Assembly (NCBI RefSeq): GCF_009389715.1
Contig: NC_052409.1
Span: 1,714,001-1,778,000, forward strand
Length of the DNA: 64,000 nt
Reading direction: 5' to 3'
Source of the DNA: Phoenix dactylifera
Taxonomy: Eukaryota > Streptophyta > Magnoliopsida > Arecales > Arecaceae
In this document: piece after piece, positions 23,501-35,939 of the stretch
Position numbering within the stretch: position 1 is the stretch's first letter
How the letters are laid out: every line of letters begins with the position of its first letter
Notes under the pieces: generated by a model
The model's database searches: none
What the model was told of the DNA's origin: nothing
Seen by the model: the letters and a program-made list of their open reading frames with translations, nothing else
Translations under genes and position numbers: made by a program

Positions 23501-24224
23501 CAAGATCATTAGCATTCTCTAATCCTCTAAAACAATTTTCAAAGGAAATGTTTCTTTAAGCTACTGATGGTTAAGTTATATTTTTGAAAATCTGAGCTTC
23601 AAAAGTATGCATAAACTTACAGGAATGGGAACCATCTGATTCAATCTCTTGCCTACTTCACCATCTATGTCAGAAAAGTCATCTGTGAGCTCTAATGACC
23701 ACTCCTGCCCTTCATATGTGTATTCCCCAGGACTTGAACATGAACTGGGAGATTCCATCTCATCTGCCTCTTCCTGACCACCTTCATTCCCTACATAAAA
23801 ACAACAGACACAATAATAAACAACAGAGCAGAAAAATAGGAAATGGGAGACAAAATGAACAACCAAACAGGAAATTTCTTATAATCTGCTTACCTGAACT
23901 ATAGTTCCTCATGGATGGACCAAACCAATCTTGTGCCAGAACAGATGCTTGCAAGTGTTCTTCATCTGAAAGTGAAGGTCCAGTTGCTTCTGCAACAGCA
24001 AGGCGCGAAAATTCTTCTTGAAGAGCATGAGCAATAATCTCATCATTCTCTATAGTAGTGTAGCCTGTTGTGCCAATATTACCTTCTCTGGCATAACTAC
24101 TATCATAAAAGCTGGCATCATGTTGAGTAGTTCCTCCACAATACCCACAGTTTGAAAATGGATCATCATGAAGGATATCAAGACCCCAGCGGAGAACTTC
24201 AGAATCTTGCTCGTACATAATCAT
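14584..24224 (-). CDS. OTU-domain cysteine protease (deubiquitinating enzyme, OTU9/10-like)
   Basis: Ten coding exons: 24224-23894, 23790-23621, 22712-22639, 21974-21920, 19326-19252, 19103-19030, 18945-18897, 15768-15684, 14937-14881 and 14645-14584. Joins are GT/AG and in phase, totalling 1032 nt (343 aa). The N-terminus MIMYEQDSEVLRWGL and acidic/serine segment GNEGGQEEADEMESPSSCSS resemble the Arabidopsis OTU9/OTU10 group. The OTU catalytic motif DGNC (residues 206-209, Cys209 nucleophile) ends exon 4 and continues as QFRALSDQFYR. EWGDHVTLQAAAD and the His motif WAEVHYNS (His315, Asn317) complete the triad. The C-terminus is the basic ESKKKKRWWHFGNKH. OTU enzymes cleave ubiquitin chains, probably in cytosol or nucleus. 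Met1 could instead be Met3. The catalytic residues are split across distant exons, but all are present. Confidence 0.93.
16785..16970. repeat. GGTAC/CGGTA-rich palindromic repeat in OTU intron
   Basis: This 180-base tract is packed with overlapping palindromes such as GGTACGGTACGGTACG and with TACCGG/CCGGTA and ATCGGTAC motifs, unlike the AT-rich intron around it. It could be a fragment of a dispersed repeat. No terminal structure or coding frame is visible. Confidence 0.5.
19905..20062 (-). mobile_element. SINE-like element in OTU intron
   Basis: Read on the minus strand, the tract starts near GGGGCTTATCCCAATGGCC (A-box-like), has the B-box GGTTCAAATCT about 40 bases on, then TCCTCCTCCTCTCTCTC and an A-rich tail at about 19925-19905. 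This head, body and pyrimidine/poly-A tail layout is typical of plant tRNA-derived SINEs. Flanking duplications were not found. Confidence 0.4.
20885..21175. repeat. Degenerate dispersed repeat (GGCTTGG/GAGCTTGG motifs)
   Basis: Contains repeated GGCTC, GAGCTTGGTCC and CTTGGCCAAG motifs. Similar motif-rich tracts occur near 13.3, 26.2, 60.5 and 63.5 kb. No element ends can be set. Possibly pieces of one old retroelement family. Confidence 0.3.
23010..23127. repeat. Two identical 40-bp direct repeats, 78-bp period
   Basis: Copies at 23010-23049 and 23088-23127 both read TGCAGAGCTATCACTCAGTA through ACTAAATAAA without mismatch, in the second coding intron of the OTU gene. This looks like a local segmental duplication followed by divergence or insertion in the spacer. 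Confidence 0.95.
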
Positions 24225-27200
24225 CAGCAACAAATGTTTTCCTAGCAGAATAATGTGCCAACAACAAGAATCCTGTATATTGACACTGACATGATTATCT
24301 TACTGTAGCTTAAGAGGATATTTTACAGGTGGCATAAGATCATCCCTGGCATTCATTCCCTGTACATTTATGAAATTAGCTTCACCAGATAGGCAGGTGA
24401 AATATACATAAAATCACCAACCACATGAAGAAAATTTCAAATGATCATTTCTGAAACAAAAGAAATAGCTAGAAACATGACTATGTCAGATGGAATAAAA
24501 CTAAATCAACAGAATAATCAAAACTTCATAACCAGGACAAAAAAAATTTGCAACTCCAGGATTACTATTATATCATATTCTTATGTGCTGACATTTTCGG
24601 ACATACTTCCACAACATATCATCGGAACTAAAAAAAACAATTAAAGAATATGTTGACATTAAAACAGCAAAATATTGCTTACTTAGAAGCATTGCAGTTT
24701 GAGAAAGTAGCTCGTCAGATATATAAACTATTAATGTGACTATATGAAGCACAACAATCATGAATTAGTTGAAAGCTGGTGTCGATCAGGTAAAAGATTG
24801 AATTTAGGGCCAGAGGAAGAAGATCAAGGCTAGATGATGTAGGCTCCCAGTTAAGAGTTTAAATGTTAAATTCAGTAGGTGAAAGCAAACACTGTGATAA
24901 GATGGTCATCTGAAAGGTTTATTCTTCAGAAAACAGATAACTTCTTACACATTAAAAGAGAAAACAAGTTCCCTGCCATATGGCAATCCCAATATGTTCA
25001 AGGATGATAGATCCAACAAACCCCCCACCCACTCCGAACTGTTTTCTTTCCTGATTGCACTCAGAGAAGAGTGCAATACATGGAGGCATCAGATCCAATC
25101 TCGCATCCCCGATCTACCATCCACCCTATTCCGACCGCAATATGTGGTGACAAAAACCATTACCCAATTCAATGGCCTAATTATTATCAAACACAAAAAA
25201 AAAAAAAACTTCTAAAATCACAAAAGCAACCTCCACCACGCTCCAAGGATTATTAAAGGATGTTTGCTTAACATAAGGAGATTCAGAAATAGGTTTCACC
25301 AATAAGGTAGAAGTATATTTTGTCCAATTTGGGTTGATATGAGAAAACCCAGTTATATAGTGGAATTTGATAAAACTGGACAACTTTTTTGCAAGCGCTG
25401 AAATAGAAAGATGGGGCAACTAATGACTTCCTGGACAATCAATCAGACAATTTCAGTAATCTGATTCTCTATCTTTCAACATTAGCAAGGACTTGAGAAA
25501 CGACAAAATAGAGAAAACCCCAAGAATTCACAAACATGCAACAACAAAATGGAAGATTATTTAACCACCACCACCCCCCCCCCCGGGGTACTACACCAAT
25601 TTCCACAAGTCAGACCAATCCCCTCATGCAACATGGCAGGAGGAACTTTCATGTGCCCGACACAGGCACCACCTCGCATGACTCCTATTATAAATAGACA
25701 TGTATAAAGGAGGCAAAATCCTTCATGAATGACATATTAGCAGGTCATTTTATCCATATTTGACTACAAAATGTAATTGGATGTTTTTTTAACTTTTTTG
25801 GAAATTATTCATTGCACTGAAAATCTTCTACATAATCAATAGCAAAGAATGTCATAATTAGCAGGATTAATGAAGATTGAATATGGATTTAGGCAGCCCA
25901 ATGAAGATTGAATATGGATTTAGGCAGCCCAATGAAGATTGAATATGGATTTAGGCAGCCCAATGAAGATTGAATATGGATTTAGGCAGCCCAATTCTCC
26001 AACATACTGTAGGCCTAATAGCTACTGCGCACAGCACCTGTCTGCATGGTTCTGGAAAAACATATGATATCTACACTGAATAATGAACAAAATGCTCTTA
26101 AAAAACAGAGCTAGAGATATTACTAGGTAGGAAATGTTACAAAAGTATGCTAGTCAGTGTGAAATATAATCTCATTAAATCAAGCTTGCAAAGAAGTCAA
26201 AACCTCCCTATTGAGTTGGTCTAGGGCTGGAGACGATCCAAGATCGAGCAAGACAGACCATGCTCCAGCTCAGCTTATACTATAATTTAGCCAAGCTCAG
26301 GTTCAATTCAATTAATTATAAACTAAATTTAAGCTGTTCAAAAATGGTTTTTAAGGGATTAACCAGTGAGAGACTGAGGTCCCAGAGCTTTCACTTATGT
26401 CTAAACATTTAAATAATAAATAAGAATTTCATTTATAATATTAACTGAAATAATATAAATTCATATTATTTACTTATTTATTTATATTTTGAGTTTAATC
26501 AAAGCAAGCATGAGAAAGCTGGGCAAATCTTAATCTCATCTGTTACAGCAAAGAAAAATCTCAATCTCATCTCATTTACCAAATTTGCCAAACACCAGCT
26601 GCTCGTGAAACGCACTTGTTAGACACCCCTAAGGCATTAATTCCCTTTTTTTGCCTCCAAAAGAAGTACGAAAATCAGACTTTTCACTGGTGCATCAAAA
26701 AAACAACATCAAGATTGGTTTGTCAAATTGTGATTTCAGCCACATCACTGATTTCAATAATTACTACTGGAACATGGAAGCAGTACAAGGACTTCGAGAG
26801 AAATAGATTATAGTAAAGATGCAAGGTTTTGGTGTTATTTATCTACTCGATAGCCTCAAAACTAGCAGCCATGGATTTCAGATCAACATGGACAGGATTC
26901 GTCTCTACAGATCTTAAAAATTACAAACCCTATAGACATATATAGAATTAACTCAAAAAGTAAAAGATACCGAAAATAAGCAGGTAACAGTACACCCCAT
27001 AAACCAAAGAATATATCATCGCACTAATAGAAAAAAAAAAATCGCCACTGTAATCTGATCACATCTGAAGTGAAATAAGACGGCAATTCAATCACAAGAA
27101 CTACATCAAGAATCCAAAACAACGACAAAAATCACAAAACAAAACAACAAGACCATAGGCATTATCGAGAATCCGAGATCTCCAAGCTGCAATCCTCCAT

Positions 27201-27480
27201 AGGATCAAGAACAAAAAAAACAATAAAATCAAAGAACGACGTCAAGAAACTACACACGATCCATCAAACTTCAGTGATTGGACCAACCCTATACCATAAG
27301 ATTCTTTTCAATGAAAGAAGAACACGCCACTCGCAAAATCACACCCAAAAAAATCCTTTAGTTTTTTCACGGATCGCAACAAGAACTTACTTCCCAATCT
27401 ATAAGCCGAAGAAGTCTCTCCGTCTCTTGAAACGGAGACGATCGAGCGAGCCAGCGAGAGAGAAATAAATCAAAGAAAAC
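24225..27480 (-). promoter_or_regulatory. OTU 5' leader with 3.1-kb 5'UTR intron
   Basis: A strong acceptor TTCTGCTAG lies just upstream of the start (intron end 24242), and a strong donor GGGAA/GTAAGTTC lies at 27390. The predicted leader exon is about 27391-27475 in GC-rich DNA. Most of the interval is therefore a 5'UTR intron, AT-rich, with a 31-bp tandem array and degenerate repeats. A 159-aa minus frame at 27949-27470 overlaps leader and promoter and has no family resemblance. Confidence 0.55.
25869..25992. repeat. 31-bp minisatellite, four perfect copies
   Basis: Four tandem copies lie at 25869, 25900, 25931 and 25962, each beginning AATGAAGATTG and ending TTAGGCAGCCC. No mismatch was seen between units, so the array is young or homogenised. 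It lies in the predicted OTU 5'UTR intron. Confidence 0.97.
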
Positions 27481-29390
27481 AATAAAAAGCGGCTTCGAGA
27501 CGCCACGAAGGAATGCAGTGCGAACGATTTAACCGCGACACCCGATAAAAGAGAGAGGGGGGAGGAATGTCGCGGTCCCGGACGTCACGGGTTTGATAAG
27601 CCTGATTGGAAGCGGCGCGGCCGCGTTTTAAATGCCGTTTCGGTTTTCGTATCGGGCGGGGCGTATCGGGGAGCCGCACGCGAACCCCACCGTCGGATGC
27701 ATTGGACACGTGTACGTATAAGATGCGTCGGGGTATAGGCGCTTGGTGGGGCTCTGTTCTATCACGGGGGGAATCTCCACCCTTGATATCGTATCTGACC
27801 GCTGTCAGGCATGGGTCCCGCCACTCCTGGTACTCTGCCGGTACAATGGGTATAATTTCTCGGTACGATGGGCCCGAGGCTGGCCTCATGCGACGCCAGA
27901 AGGACAGCCAGGAATCAGCCGTTTGATCTTGATTGGACGGTCCTGACATGAGGATCTCGCATTGTTATCGCCGCTGCTTTCCCGTTTGGCATTCATTCCG
28001 AGAACTAAAATGGTGACCTAATTTTAGCTTGGGTTGCTTTTACGAGGTGCAATTTGCCTCGCTAGCACGTAATTTCATTTGGAAGTTTTGGAATGGTTAT
28101 CTGTAAGTTGACTGGTCATAGTCGGCATGACAGGGACGGAAACTGACTAGTTTGGGCTGGCTTGGACCAGCGCCAACCATAACATGTTTCACATGGGTTG
28201 GACGAAAGGTTAAGAGACATACTAAGTCGCACAAAAAAGGGCTCATGCAGACTGAAAATTTATCAATTTTAATCCAACTTATTTATTAAATAAATCAAAA
28301 ATCCATCCCCAAATCTAATTATTTTATCAAACACACAACCTAATCCACACAATGGAGTGAAACAACTTAATTCGATTGAACGATCACCATTTCTGCTCTC
28401 GCAACAGCCTTTATTATGCCGAGGAATATTTGATGAATACATTATGTTATTGTCCATCTTTTTTCGACTAAGACAATTAATGAATGTTGTAATATTAAAA
28501 TTGAAATGGCAATGATAAAGAATAATTTTAGTGGGATATGTTATCTGGAGACAACGCCTGTTATAAAATCCTAGTTAGATGGTGTCCAATTTGAATTTGA
28601 TCATCTAATTGTTGTCGTGATTTGACCAAACACCTGAACTAAGATAAGAATTTGGTATAGAATCTAATGTTGTTAGTCTAAAATTATTTAATAAGTCCAA
28701 TATATCATAAAGTAGTCACAGATGACTTGGATCCTGCATGTCTGCATTCTAGATTAAGGAATAGATAGGCTTTGATTGACTATTTGTTTCTATTTTATTT
28801 TCTTGTTCCAATATTCAAAGGTTTAGGTTTACTAACTGGAAAAATGACAAGCGGATGTGACGTAAATGAGAGATGCCTAACCCGTTGGAAAGCTGAAGGT
28901 GAAACAAAATTCCAGGTGCAGAAAAGGTTCGCACAGGACATTGGGTGGATCGGTTCGGCTGGATTTGGTGGCATCCCTACTCAAATTCAAAATATTTCTA
29001 TTTGAATCTAAATCCAATTAAACTTGATATCTGTATCTAATATTGTAAAAAAAAAAAAAAAAAATCAGTTGTCAGATTGGATTTTAAGTAAAAAATCGAG
29101 TATTTAACAAGTTACATATTTTACTATGCTTCTAAATTAATTTTTAAAATTATTTAATGTACCCAAAGTATTACCTTAAAAACTGTGAAATAAAAACAAA
29201 ATAATGATAATGTAGTAGAACAAATCATACCTAAAAGCGGGGTATGTATTCAATTATCACTTTTGTTATCTAAGTATCTGTGCAATCAAAGAAACATGAA
29301 GAATGACCACCAAGGAATTTGATAGAATAAGATTGGTTATGGTTTCACTACTCTATTTGATTTTTTTTTTCTAATTAAAAAATTAATAGG
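27481..29390. other. Intergenic DNA upstream of the OTU gene
   Basis: About 27540-27950 is GC-rich and probably holds the OTU promoter, including CCAAT on the gene strand near 27935. From 28 kb it becomes AT-rich. Only short frames without recognisable domains were seen, plus a poly-A run near 29047-29063. Confidence 0.5.
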
Positions 29391-29429
29391 TTTATGCCTA
29401 GAATATTTATATATCTAAGTATACAAATG

Positions 29430-29460
29430 TACATTATATATATATATATGTATGTGTATA

Positions 29461-29521
<61 letters not shown>

Positions 29522-29524
29522 ATA

Positions 29525-29566
<42 letters not shown>

Positions 29567-29671
29567 TATATACATACATATATACATATACATATATACA
29601 TATACATATATTCATATATATATATATACATATATATATACATATACATATATATATACATATATATATAC

Positions 29672-29746
<75 letters not shown>

Positions 29747-29770
29747 CATATATTTATATATTATATAATA
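29430..29770. repeat. Long TA-rich microsatellite (TA)n with ACATATA/TATGTA interruptions
   Basis: About 340 bases of nearly pure TATATA with CATATA and TGTATA variants. All frames across it encode Tyr/Ile/His strings and are artefacts. Able to form hairpins or cruciforms, and likely to vary in length between individuals or assemblies. Confidence 0.97.
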
Positions 29771-30713
29771 TTTGTGTGTATGCATATAACCAGATCAGGT
29801 TTCAGCTGTGCCTTTCTAGGTATAAATTTACTTAAAACCAAATATAAGGAGTTTTGGTCTAATTTCAGAACCCAAACCTAACCCAATAGCTTATTGAATT
29901 TCTTGTATCCAAATTTTCAAAGCATACTACAGAAAAAGAATCTATCATCCATTCGATGAAAGATAGAAACTATACAATGGATCCCTCATTTTTAATGCTG
30001 GGAACTCTATCAGGTTAAACAACAGCAGATAAATGTTGGTACAATTTGTTGTTTCACTTGGAATCACATCTCAAGGCCTTCATTTGCATTTTCTTCAGGA
30101 AGAAACATAATACACTGTGAATCAGCATATCTGAGGTCCAAGTCCAACCAGCTCTGGCGTCGATCACTTCAACATGCTGCAATTTTGCTAACAAGTACGA
30201 ACAGCTAACAAGTAACAAATCAAAGCTTGCCCTGAAAATTTTAACCGATAATATTGAAAGCTGAATGCCCTCCCAGAGGGAATGTGTAATTCAACTTTGT
30301 GAACTGCTAGTGCAAAATAATTAATTCTGCTATGAAGCACTAAAATGCTAGGGGAAGTTTTTCAGGCCACAATCAAGTATGCCTAAGAGTTGTGCCATCT
30401 GTGTAATGTCATTTGATATTAAGTACATATAATTAACACTAAGATTGTGTAATCAATAGTCCATCAACGAAATTTTGTAACATCAAGGAAGTGGTTCTGC
30501 TATTATTCCACTCTGTTCAATTTCGAAATGTTACCCATTCATGTGAGTTTATGTTTCTGGTTAGAACTTGAAGCACGGATACATGCACACAAGAACAAAG
30601 AAAATACAAGTACCAAATACATGCACTTCGAAAACATTCTCTCTCTAACTGCCAGATCTGGTAATCGATCGTTCCCATATGATACGAGGAATGATCCCTT
30701 CGGTTTTCAACAA
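29771..30713. other. Intergenic DNA and 3' flank of the zinc-finger gene
   Basis: AT-rich without recognisable genes. The right part should contain the 3'UTR of the minus-strand gene that stops at 30714. Confidence 0.5.
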
Positions 30714-32998
30714 TCATGAAGACCTACTTCCAGCAAGATCCTCTAAAGTAAGATTCAGGGTGTCCACCGAACCTTTCCTCACCTCCTCTCCTCGTGCTGC
30801 TAACAGATCTTCCACACTACCAGGCTCCCCAAACCAACCAAGTCGATCTGCAATGAGATGGAGATTACTGCAACCTCCGCAGCGAACCACCACCACTCCC
30901 TTTTCAAATGACTCACGGCAGAGAGTCTTCACAGATCTGGTCTCGCAAACCTTGCATGTAAAGATCATGGCAAGATCATGCCTCTTGGATGCTTTTAAGT
31001 TAGAGAAGGCTGTATACTTCACACTGGACTCCTTAGCAATAGGACTAAGCCCTTCAGCCAAGTTGGAGACCTGTTTTGAATCATCCTGGCAAGATTTCAG
31101 GTCCCCAGCATCTTCACTGGCTGTATCTGTAAATTCTGCCTCTGTTTGGATATCTCTAATGCCTTTCGTTATGTGGGAAGGCCAAGCAAGTCCTGCAATA
31201 ATGGTAAGTTCTATCATATTGGCTTCAAATTATATGAAAATCAACTACACTGCAAAATACAGAATCATTCGGAAAGTGGTATGCAAGACCCAGATACGCA
31301 TACTGTGGAAGGGAAAGGAAAAGGGTGTCGAACTAATCAAGCAACATGATGTAAAACAGAAGTCAGGTGCTTTGTTAATTTGGAAAAGTCGTGAGAGTTA
31401 CCCTGCCGGAATATTCAACCTAGAATGCTGCACAAGTCATGATGCAAAATGAAAGTCAGATGGCTGTTAATTTGAAAATGTCATGAGGGTTTCTCTACCA
31501 GAAAATTAAACCTTGAGTGCTGCACCTGCTTCAGGCTCCTATTACAATTTCCTAATGCTTCGTACCCCTTTTGTCCACTCATCTTTTATTACCAAGTAAT
31601 GGTGCACACGCAATACTTAGTTAAGGAATTCAATCGTATAGGCAGGGTTATAATTCACCATGTACACTTTTCTTATTATACCACCAACCCAATTAGTTCT
31701 AGCACTCAAACATTATATCGGCAAATTAACCTCATCTGTGATGTTGTCCAAAAGGAAGAGTGAAATGATCAAGGTTGCTATTACCACTTCTTTTGAATGA
31801 CAGCTACGTACTAAAATTTACCATTACTGAAGAACCTTCAACCAAACTTGTGAAGACACCAAAGTAAGATGGAGAGAACGAAGGAGCAAACTAAAAGAGA
31901 GTGATGCTGTTTTAAAAGTTGATATATTAACATGCTAGGCAGGCCAAATATCACGGTTGCCTTCTTGTTATTGCTAATTAATGGTAAGATTTATACATAC
32001 AAAAATAATTTGTAAATTATTTCATTAATTTTGTGAAATTATGGGATTACTGCAAGAGGGAGTCCTTTTCCTTTACAAAGAATAAATGATGACCCTGACT
32101 TCAAGACATATCCTGGGGACGTTTTCCACAAATTTGATGGTTCTTTTGAAGAGCTTACAGTTCACAAAGGGAGCTATATTCGTGGTCAAATATGATGAAA
32201 CACAGTAAACCCTCCTTCATGTTGCTTATGCCGAACGATCACATGAACTTCCCATCCAATAAATTCCTCCCATTAGTATCTTTGTTTCACACTTCAAGAA
32301 AGGATTAGGGAACTAATGTTTATTCTTGGGCTAGAATTACAAAGCCATCTGACTTGGGCTCCCACTGGCATTTTTGTTTCACACTTCAGACAAGGATGAG
32401 GGAACTAATGCCTGTTCTTTGGTTGGAATCACAAATGAAGAACATAATCCACCGTTCTAAGCTTTGTTAGCATCGAACCTGAATCTGAATTAGGCCAAAG
32501 AACATACCCCATCAATCTAATGTTTGCTGGCATCAAGCCTAGATCCTCCTCAAGATTATTCCAAGGAAGGCATAATTTTCAACATTAAAAAAAAAAAACA
32601 ACCAAGGTGACGAAAACTGAAAGTTTGAGAACAGAAAAGAACTACAATAAATCTAAACATGAAGGTAATGAATTTCTAAAAGCTTTTTTGTCTTCCATTG
32701 GACACCCCCCACCCAAAAAAAAAGAAGCTTTTGTATCTACCGTTCTTATAACTATTCACCAATCCACCAAAGAACGCTTTTGACCGAAATCAAACAACTA
32801 TGAATAAAAAAGGGACCTTAATTTCAATTCAAGAATGTAACTTTTTAATAGAGAAGAATGATTGTAGATCTTGATGAATAGCGCAAGAATAGATGCAAGG
32901 TTGGGGATGACAGGAGTACCCTCGGAAACGAGGGGTTGGAGTCGATCTCGGCGGAGAAGGGAGGCGACCCGCCCCTGGAGGAGACGAACGGCGGCCAT
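30714..32998 (-). CDS. DNL-type (Tim15/Zim17) zinc-finger protein, probable organellar Hsp70 escort protein
   Basis: Two coding exons, 32998-32920 and 31192-30714, join in phase across a 1727-bp intron (donor GAGG/GTACTC, acceptor TTATTGCAG), giving 185 aa. The N-terminus MAAVRLLQGRVASLLRRDRL is Arg-rich without acids, as in a mitochondrial (or dual) targeting peptide. The conserved core MIFTCKVCETRSVKTLCRES...VVRCGGCSNLH provides the Zn ligands Cys106, Cys109, Cys131 and Cys134, followed by LIADRLGWFGEPGSVEDLLA and the ending NLTLEDLAG. This is the zf-DNL domain of Tim15/Zim17/HEP1, which binds organellar Hsp70 and prevents its aggregation. Exon 2 is certain. The short exon 1 rests on phase, splice consensus, an upstream telo-box-like AAACCCTAG near 33022 and targeting-like composition. 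An extra small exon in the intron cannot be excluded. Confidence 0.85.
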
Positions 32999-33189
32999 GG
33001 GAGCCTTCGCCGGAGTTCCCAAAACCCTAGGTCCCTAGGCCGCACTTTGCTTCACGAGGTCGAGTCGAGGCCTGGCATATCTCCAAATGTTGGACCGTCC
33101 GGTTTTGGACTTTGGGCCCAGCCAAGGCCCGGATAAATGATTGGTCACACTAATATTGGAAGGTTTCGTCAACTACCGGGCTCCGGGCC

Positions 33190-33480
33190 TGATGTAGCAG
33201 GTGAAGAAGTTAGGCTCTCGAATAGAAATAAAAATAAACAACTCCTATTCTAACCATTTAATTAGAAAACATTCTATTCCCATTCCGATTTTAAAAAAAG
33301 TACGAATGCCCTAATCTCTCCAAAACTCAATTTTTACTCTCTCCTAGTATTCAAATTCCTTTCGGATTCTCATTCCGACTCCAATCACAAACCAAACATG
33401 TCGAAAAATATGGCCATTCCAATTTTCATTTCAATCCATTCTGATTCCGATTACGAACTAAGCGCGTCTGATATGATTTG
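33190..33480. mobile_element. MITE-like remnant rich in ATTCCGATT motifs
   Basis: Repeated CATTCCGATT, CATTCTGATTCCGATTAC and CATTCCAATTTTC motifs end in ACGAACTAAGCGCG, whose complement resembles the CGCGTTTGGTTCGTAATC end common in plant MITEs. The matching left end was not found, so it is at best truncated. Confidence 0.3.
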
Positions 33481-33739
33481 AAAGGGTTAATGAGATCTGG
33501 TAAGTGCTCATGCTAGAAGAGAAATCAATGAACCCATCTGAATGCCTTACTTGTTGGTGAATGAAGTGGCGATAAATAATAGTTTCTAAAGCAAAAAAAA
33601 AAAATGCCAATCTACTTTAGACAAGCCCAAGAAGAATGTTATAATCTAGATAAGCTCCAAAATAAACTATGAAAGTCAAACACTTGGGCAACAATATATA
33701 AAGAGGTGATGTAAATGTAGGCCTATGCATATATACAAG

Positions 33740-33856
33740 ATTGGCTGGTGAGGTCATTGGTGGGCATGCTGGACAACATTCTCCACCTCGTTGGTTATCT
33801 AGTATTAATCAGCATTTTTTGTTATATTTGATGAATAAGCTCAAAAAAAAAAAAAA
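33740..33856 (+). mobile_element. Possible LINE 3' end
   Basis: A short tract ends in GTTATATTTGATGAATAAGCTC followed by about 14 A residues, which resembles the 3' end of plant L1-type LINEs. No ORF2 coding remains and no flanking duplication was identified. Confidence 0.3.
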
Positions 33857-35930
33857 TACCCTCCTCACCTCTCTCGATTTACATGCGGGTCGAAGTAGCA
33901 GGTCTGGCCCGAGGTTGAGTTGTTCCCCCGCCCACCCCCCCCAAAAAAAAGAACGTCTATTTATCCGTAACCCTAGTGCCATGGATGCATCATAAATCTA
34001 ATCCCAGCTCAAAAAAACAGTGACATGTTCATCTGCACTCCAATCCTTGACAAGGTTGATTCAAGTGTTCTCTTCAAAACCTCCTAGCAGTCCGCATTCC
34101 ACCTAATCTCATTTAGGTTTGAATAACCCAAAGGAAGCTCTACTAAATCTAGTGCCCGGTCTCCGTCTATAGTACGTTGAAAAATCCATGGCCATGAAAA
34201 CAACTTCCCTCGAGGAATGGAGAAATGCGTAGAATGAAGAGTGTCAGAGTGCATAAAGTAATTTGCGAGGGGATCCTTCAAAGTTGCCTGAACATTATGG
34301 CGTTGCTCTGATTTCTTCAACCAACCATCCATGAAGATAAGTCAGTCTCCGCATCGATCAAGTCATGGATGCAGATGTAGAAATAAAAATGTGGCATGCG
34401 GTCCTCTTAGTCAATAGTCAGTAGCAGTTCTTCATTTGTGGCCTCTTGTTTGGGGCAAAGTCTTACCATAGACTATGTGTATAAGCCAACCGTCTAATTT
34501 GAGATTAAGCATGGATCGTCTGCATTGTGCGGATGACACTGCAAAGTTTGTGTAGCTATAGATAGCCATCATCAAGAGATGGACGATCATCAAACAAAGT
34601 AGCCTACCAACATATACCATATCATACATGACGCATGTTGTTTGATGGTCGTCCTTGTTCCGATAGCAGCCATCCCGAAATACCAGCACTCTGCAGTGCA
34701 GTTCGTGCACTGCAAAGAATCCTGAGGGATTCTATAAGCCTACACTGGGTATCAGGGCTTTTCTACCTACTCTTTGCACTCGCCTCCCGAAACCCCATCA
34801 TATCTATGAATTTTCCGCCGCAATGAAAAAAGCCAGGTTTGGTGCCTATCGGTTTTCAGTTAAATACAAGGATGGCATGAGCAATTGAGCATTCCATTAG
34901 GCTTCCTCCACTTGCCAAAGTTGTAATTTTGTACCTTGTGCATGTTGGGTTGATTGCATTACCTAGAGGCAGTTTCCGACTCAATCCTGGCTAACTATAT
35001 CCCATGTTATGGCTATCACACCATATGATGGCAACGTTGGGCTCTCAAGCCCTTATCTCTTTCTCCCCTCCTGAGAAGTTTAGCCTAACATTAAGTAGGG
35101 CCATGTATACCAGAACACTCTCGACCTAATTATAATCATATTCAATTAGTTGTGCCCTAATTATCTTAAGCCAACTTTACAAGTTCTCATCACGGAGCAT
35201 CCTTATTCAATATCTCCTACAATGTCATTTCATGTTTTTCTTTTATAAATTAAGATATCTATATTTATTGGAGCTTTTTTAGATCTTCCTCAGTTGATTC
35301 CATGTCACCTCATCTGATACAACACGCCAACTAAGTTAAGAAAAAAAAGCCAAATTTCGAAGCGTCTGACTTAAGGGATAAATTGATTGTTAGCCACAAC
35401 TTAGAATGGAGGAGAGATCCATTCAATGTGGGTCATGATTTTTATTCGTACCCATCAGCTATCCTTATCTCATCATCTGCCGTGCGAGTCTTGCAAACTT
35501 CGCTATCCAATTCATGACATGACTCCGTTTCCGTACTCATCTCACCTGATGGGAATCAAGCCAATTCTTTGGCCTAGAATTGGCCAGAATTTCGAAGCAA
35601 ATTACTCTCCAAACTAAATGCAAACCACGATGCATGTTTATTTCAAATTAACTCAATCATTTGAAGGAGCCGATATCACGGATAAGGTTGCCCCCCTATT
35701 CAATTTTGATGAGCGCCGAATCAAATAGCTTTTACTAATGCCAATCCAAAGCAGATGAATAGAGACAGCTCAAGTGACAAGTCTATTCAATTGACTACCC
35801 TGACCCACGTCAACTGACTTCCCTGATTTCACCATCCCTTAAGTCACTCTCCACATCTATTTTATCCTGGATTGAAGAAGATAAAAGGTGGCAGGCCCCC
35901 TTTCCTTGATTTTTTTTTTAAAAAAAAATA
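33857..35930. other. Gene-poor intergenic DNA
   Basis: Contains several 60-90 aa frames on both strands (for example 34084-34332 and 34432-34710 minus) with no recognised domain. Composition and scattered homopolymers suggest decayed repeats, but no ends can be assigned. Confidence 0.4.
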
Positions 35931-35939
35931 ATGTACCAG

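Noticed and set aside
27470-27949. 159-aa minus-strand frame upstream of the OTU gene
   Set aside because: Overlaps predicted leader and promoter, is in GC-rich DNA, and shows no family resemblance or splice continuity with the OTU exons.
29394-29881. Several 85-137 aa Tyr/Ile-rich frames on both strands
   Set aside because: They are translations of the TA microsatellite.
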